Source of the DNA: Myxococcales bacterium
GTDB lineage: Bacteria; Myxococcota; Polyangia; Polyangiales; Polyangiaceae
Reading direction: 5' to 3'
Assembly (NCBI GenBank): GCA_003151595.1
Contig: PLXW01000152.1
Coordinates: 1-63,066 of the forward strand
Length of the DNA: 63,066 nt
The translations under genes were made by a program, and so were the position numbers. The stretch's first letter is position 1. Every line of letters begins with the position of its first letter. Of the stretch, positions 61,917-63,066 are shown in pieces. The notes below the pieces were generated by a model that made no database searches, had not been told where the DNA came from, and was given only the letters and a program-made list of their open reading frames with translations.

Positions 61917-62967
61917 CCCCTGCTTGTGCGACGACGGCGCCGCGCGCGCGCGCCAGATCGAGCGCGACGTCTTCGATCATGTCTTCTTGCCCGCCGACGG
62001 TCTTTCGCCGGGCCATCTCCATCAGGATGTCGCGCGAAGAGACGCCGTACTTCTCCGCGGCGCGCTTGGCGAAAAGGAGAAAGGACGAGTACGCCCCCGC
62101 GTAACCGAGGATGAGCGCATCGCGATCGATCCGCACGGGCGTGTCCATCATCGGCACCACCAGGTCCTCGGCGACGTCCATGATCGCGTAGAGATCGACC
62201 CCGTGCTCGACGCCCATGCGATCGAGCACGGCGACGAGCACCTCCATCGGCGTGTTCCCTGCCCCTGCGCCGAGCCCCGCCGCCGAGGCGTCGATCCGTG
62301 ACGCGCCCGCGGCGATGGCCGCCAGCGAGTTCGCGATGCCCATCGCCATGTTGTGATGCCCGTGAAACCCGAGCTCCGTCTCGGGGCGCAGGGCTTCGCG
62401 AAGCGCGCCGATGCGCGCGGTGACGTCGTCCGGGAGCATGTAGCCGGCCGAGTCCGTGCAGTAGATGCAGTTGGCGCCATAGCTCTCCATCAGCTTGGCC
62501 TGGGTCACGAGCTGCGAAGGCTCGGACATGTGCGCCATCATGAGGAAGCCGACCGTGTCGAGCCCGAGCTTTCGCGAGAGGGCGAGGTGCTGCTGGGAGA
62601 CGTCGGCCTCCGTGCAGTGCGTGGCCACGCGAATCGTGCGCACGCCGCACGACTCGGCCATCCGCAGATGCTCTACGGTGCCGATTCCCGGCAGCAGCAG
62701 CGCGGACACACGCGCGCGCTTCATTCGCGGGATGACCGCCCGCAGGTACTCCTCGTCCGTGTGCGAGGGGAACCCGTAGTTGATCGACGCGCCGCCGAGA
62801 CCGTCGCCGTGCGTCACTTCGACGAGAGGAATGCCGGCCCGGTCGAGCGCCGTCGCCACGGCCACCATTTGGTCGATCGAGATACGGTGCCTCTTCGGGT
62901 GCATCCCGTCGCGGAGGCTCATGTCGTGGAGCGTGACTTTCTTCCCGCGGAGTTCCATCGCGCTCAC
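61903..62967 (-). CDS. hsaF: 4-Hydroxy-2-oxovalerate-type aldolase
   Basis: A 354-residue DmpG/HsaF-family aldolase: catalytic start [12 protein letters not shown] (Arg19, Asp20 and His23), [35 protein letters not shown] with the metal-binding HGHHN, and the communication-domain C-terminus. It cleaves 4-hydroxy-2-oxo acids to pyruvate and an aldehyde that is channelled to the partner dehydrogenase. In steroid breakdown HsaF/HsaG finish ring A/B cleavage to pyruvate and propionyl-CoA. The GTG at 62967 overlaps the stop of the upstream dehydrogenase gene (GTGA); ATG at 62958 is the alternative. The symbol reflects context; dmpG or mhpE would be equally correct by sequence. Confidence 0.9.
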   Translation of the reverse strand: MSAMELRGKKVTLHDMSLRDGMHPKRHRISIDQMVAVATALDRAGIPLVEVTHGDGLGGASINYGFPSHTDEEYLRAVIPRMKRARVSALLLPGIGTVEHLRMAESCGVRTIRVATHCTEADVSQQHLALSRKLGLDTVGFLMMAHMSEPSQLVTQAKLMESYGANCIYCTDSAGYMLPDDVTARIGALREALRPETELGFHGHHNMAMGIANSLAAIAAGASRIDASAAGLGAGAGNTPMEVLVAVLDRMGVEHGVDLYAIMDVAEDLVVPMMDTPVRIDRDALILGYAGAYSSFLLFAKRAAEKYGVSSRDILMEMARRKTVGGQEDMIEDVALDLARARGAVVAQAGVSSP

Positions 62968-63066
62968 CCTCTCCGCTGCAGCGTCAGGCGACCGGCCTGA
63001 ATCTCTTGGGCGAGCATCTCCGCGGTTCGCAGAGCCGCCGCCGTCATGATGTCGAGGTTGCCGGCG
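62964..63066 (-). CDS. hsaG: Acylating acetaldehyde dehydrogenase, C-terminus (partial)
   Basis: The last 33 codons of a gene that runs off the window: [20 protein letters not shown] and so on to a stop that overlaps the aldolase start (GTGA). AGNLDIMT near the C-terminus is the hallmark of the DmpF/MhpF/HsaG dehydrogenases that turn the aldolase product into an acyl-CoA. The neighbouring aldolase makes the call firm despite the short length. Confidence 0.8.
   Translation of the reverse strand, partial: AGNLDIMTAAALRTAEMLAQEIQAGRLTLQRRG

Overview
The window looks like part of a myxobacterial chromosome (Myxococcota, probably the Polyangiales side). It is very GC-rich. It carries four Hanks-type Ser/Thr kinases (two membrane-anchored, one decayed), an FHA-containing sigma-54 activator, a DUF2378/TIGR02265 protein (a family largely confined to myxobacteria), many lipoproteins, and Cys-rich exported proteins. 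Species cannot be named from sequence alone.

Layout, left part (0-36 kb). A small lipoprotein is followed by a probable structured small RNA with a strong intrinsic terminator, then a tRNA-Gly(CCC). Next come a decayed kinase/STAND gene, a MmgE/PrpD-family gene, a zinc phospholipase C-like exported protein, a probable carotenoid-type membrane protein, the FHA/sigma-54 activator and the DUF2378 protein. A TonB-receptor/lipoprotein operon follows (15957 to 10901, minus strand), then a frameshifted beta-helix gene. A tightly overlapping minus-strand operon runs from a Tat/P-domain protein through a GMC oxidoreductase and two TPR proteins to lnt. Then come two membrane-anchored kinases, an intact beta-helix lipoprotein paralogous to the broken one, a sterol desaturase/fatty-acid hydroxylase-family enzyme, a serine-hydrolase lipoprotein, an IS630 scar, a 44-bp tandem repeat and an IS3-family element. 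A GATC-rich palindromic element recurs upstream of six transcription units in this half.

Right part (36.4-63 kb). This is a coherent lipid/steroid catabolic locus, and the most interesting part of the window. It contains FadL, a very large lipoprotein, a secreted START-domain protein, an aldehyde dehydrogenase, a three-cysteine ferredoxin, and an amidohydrolase. A long operon then runs DUF35-DUF35-thiolase-thiolase-acyl-CoA ligase (FadD19-like)-two acyl-CoA dehydrogenases-nitronate-monooxygenase-like enzyme-KshA-like Rieske oxygenase. After it come a KstR-like TetR repressor, a second acyl-CoA dehydrogenase pair, and the HsaF/HsaG-type aldolase and acetaldehyde dehydrogenase (the latter truncated by the window edge). 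Four palindromes fitting TnnAACnnGTTnnA, the form I recall for the mycobacterial KstR box, sit in its promoter regions. I infer a KstR-type regulon for uptake and breakdown of a sterol or related polycyclic lipid.

Caution: four genes need single-base corrections in short homopolymers to be read through (near 2276, 16480, 16765, 35670 and 37287). Draft-assembly indels are therefore a real alternative to gene decay.
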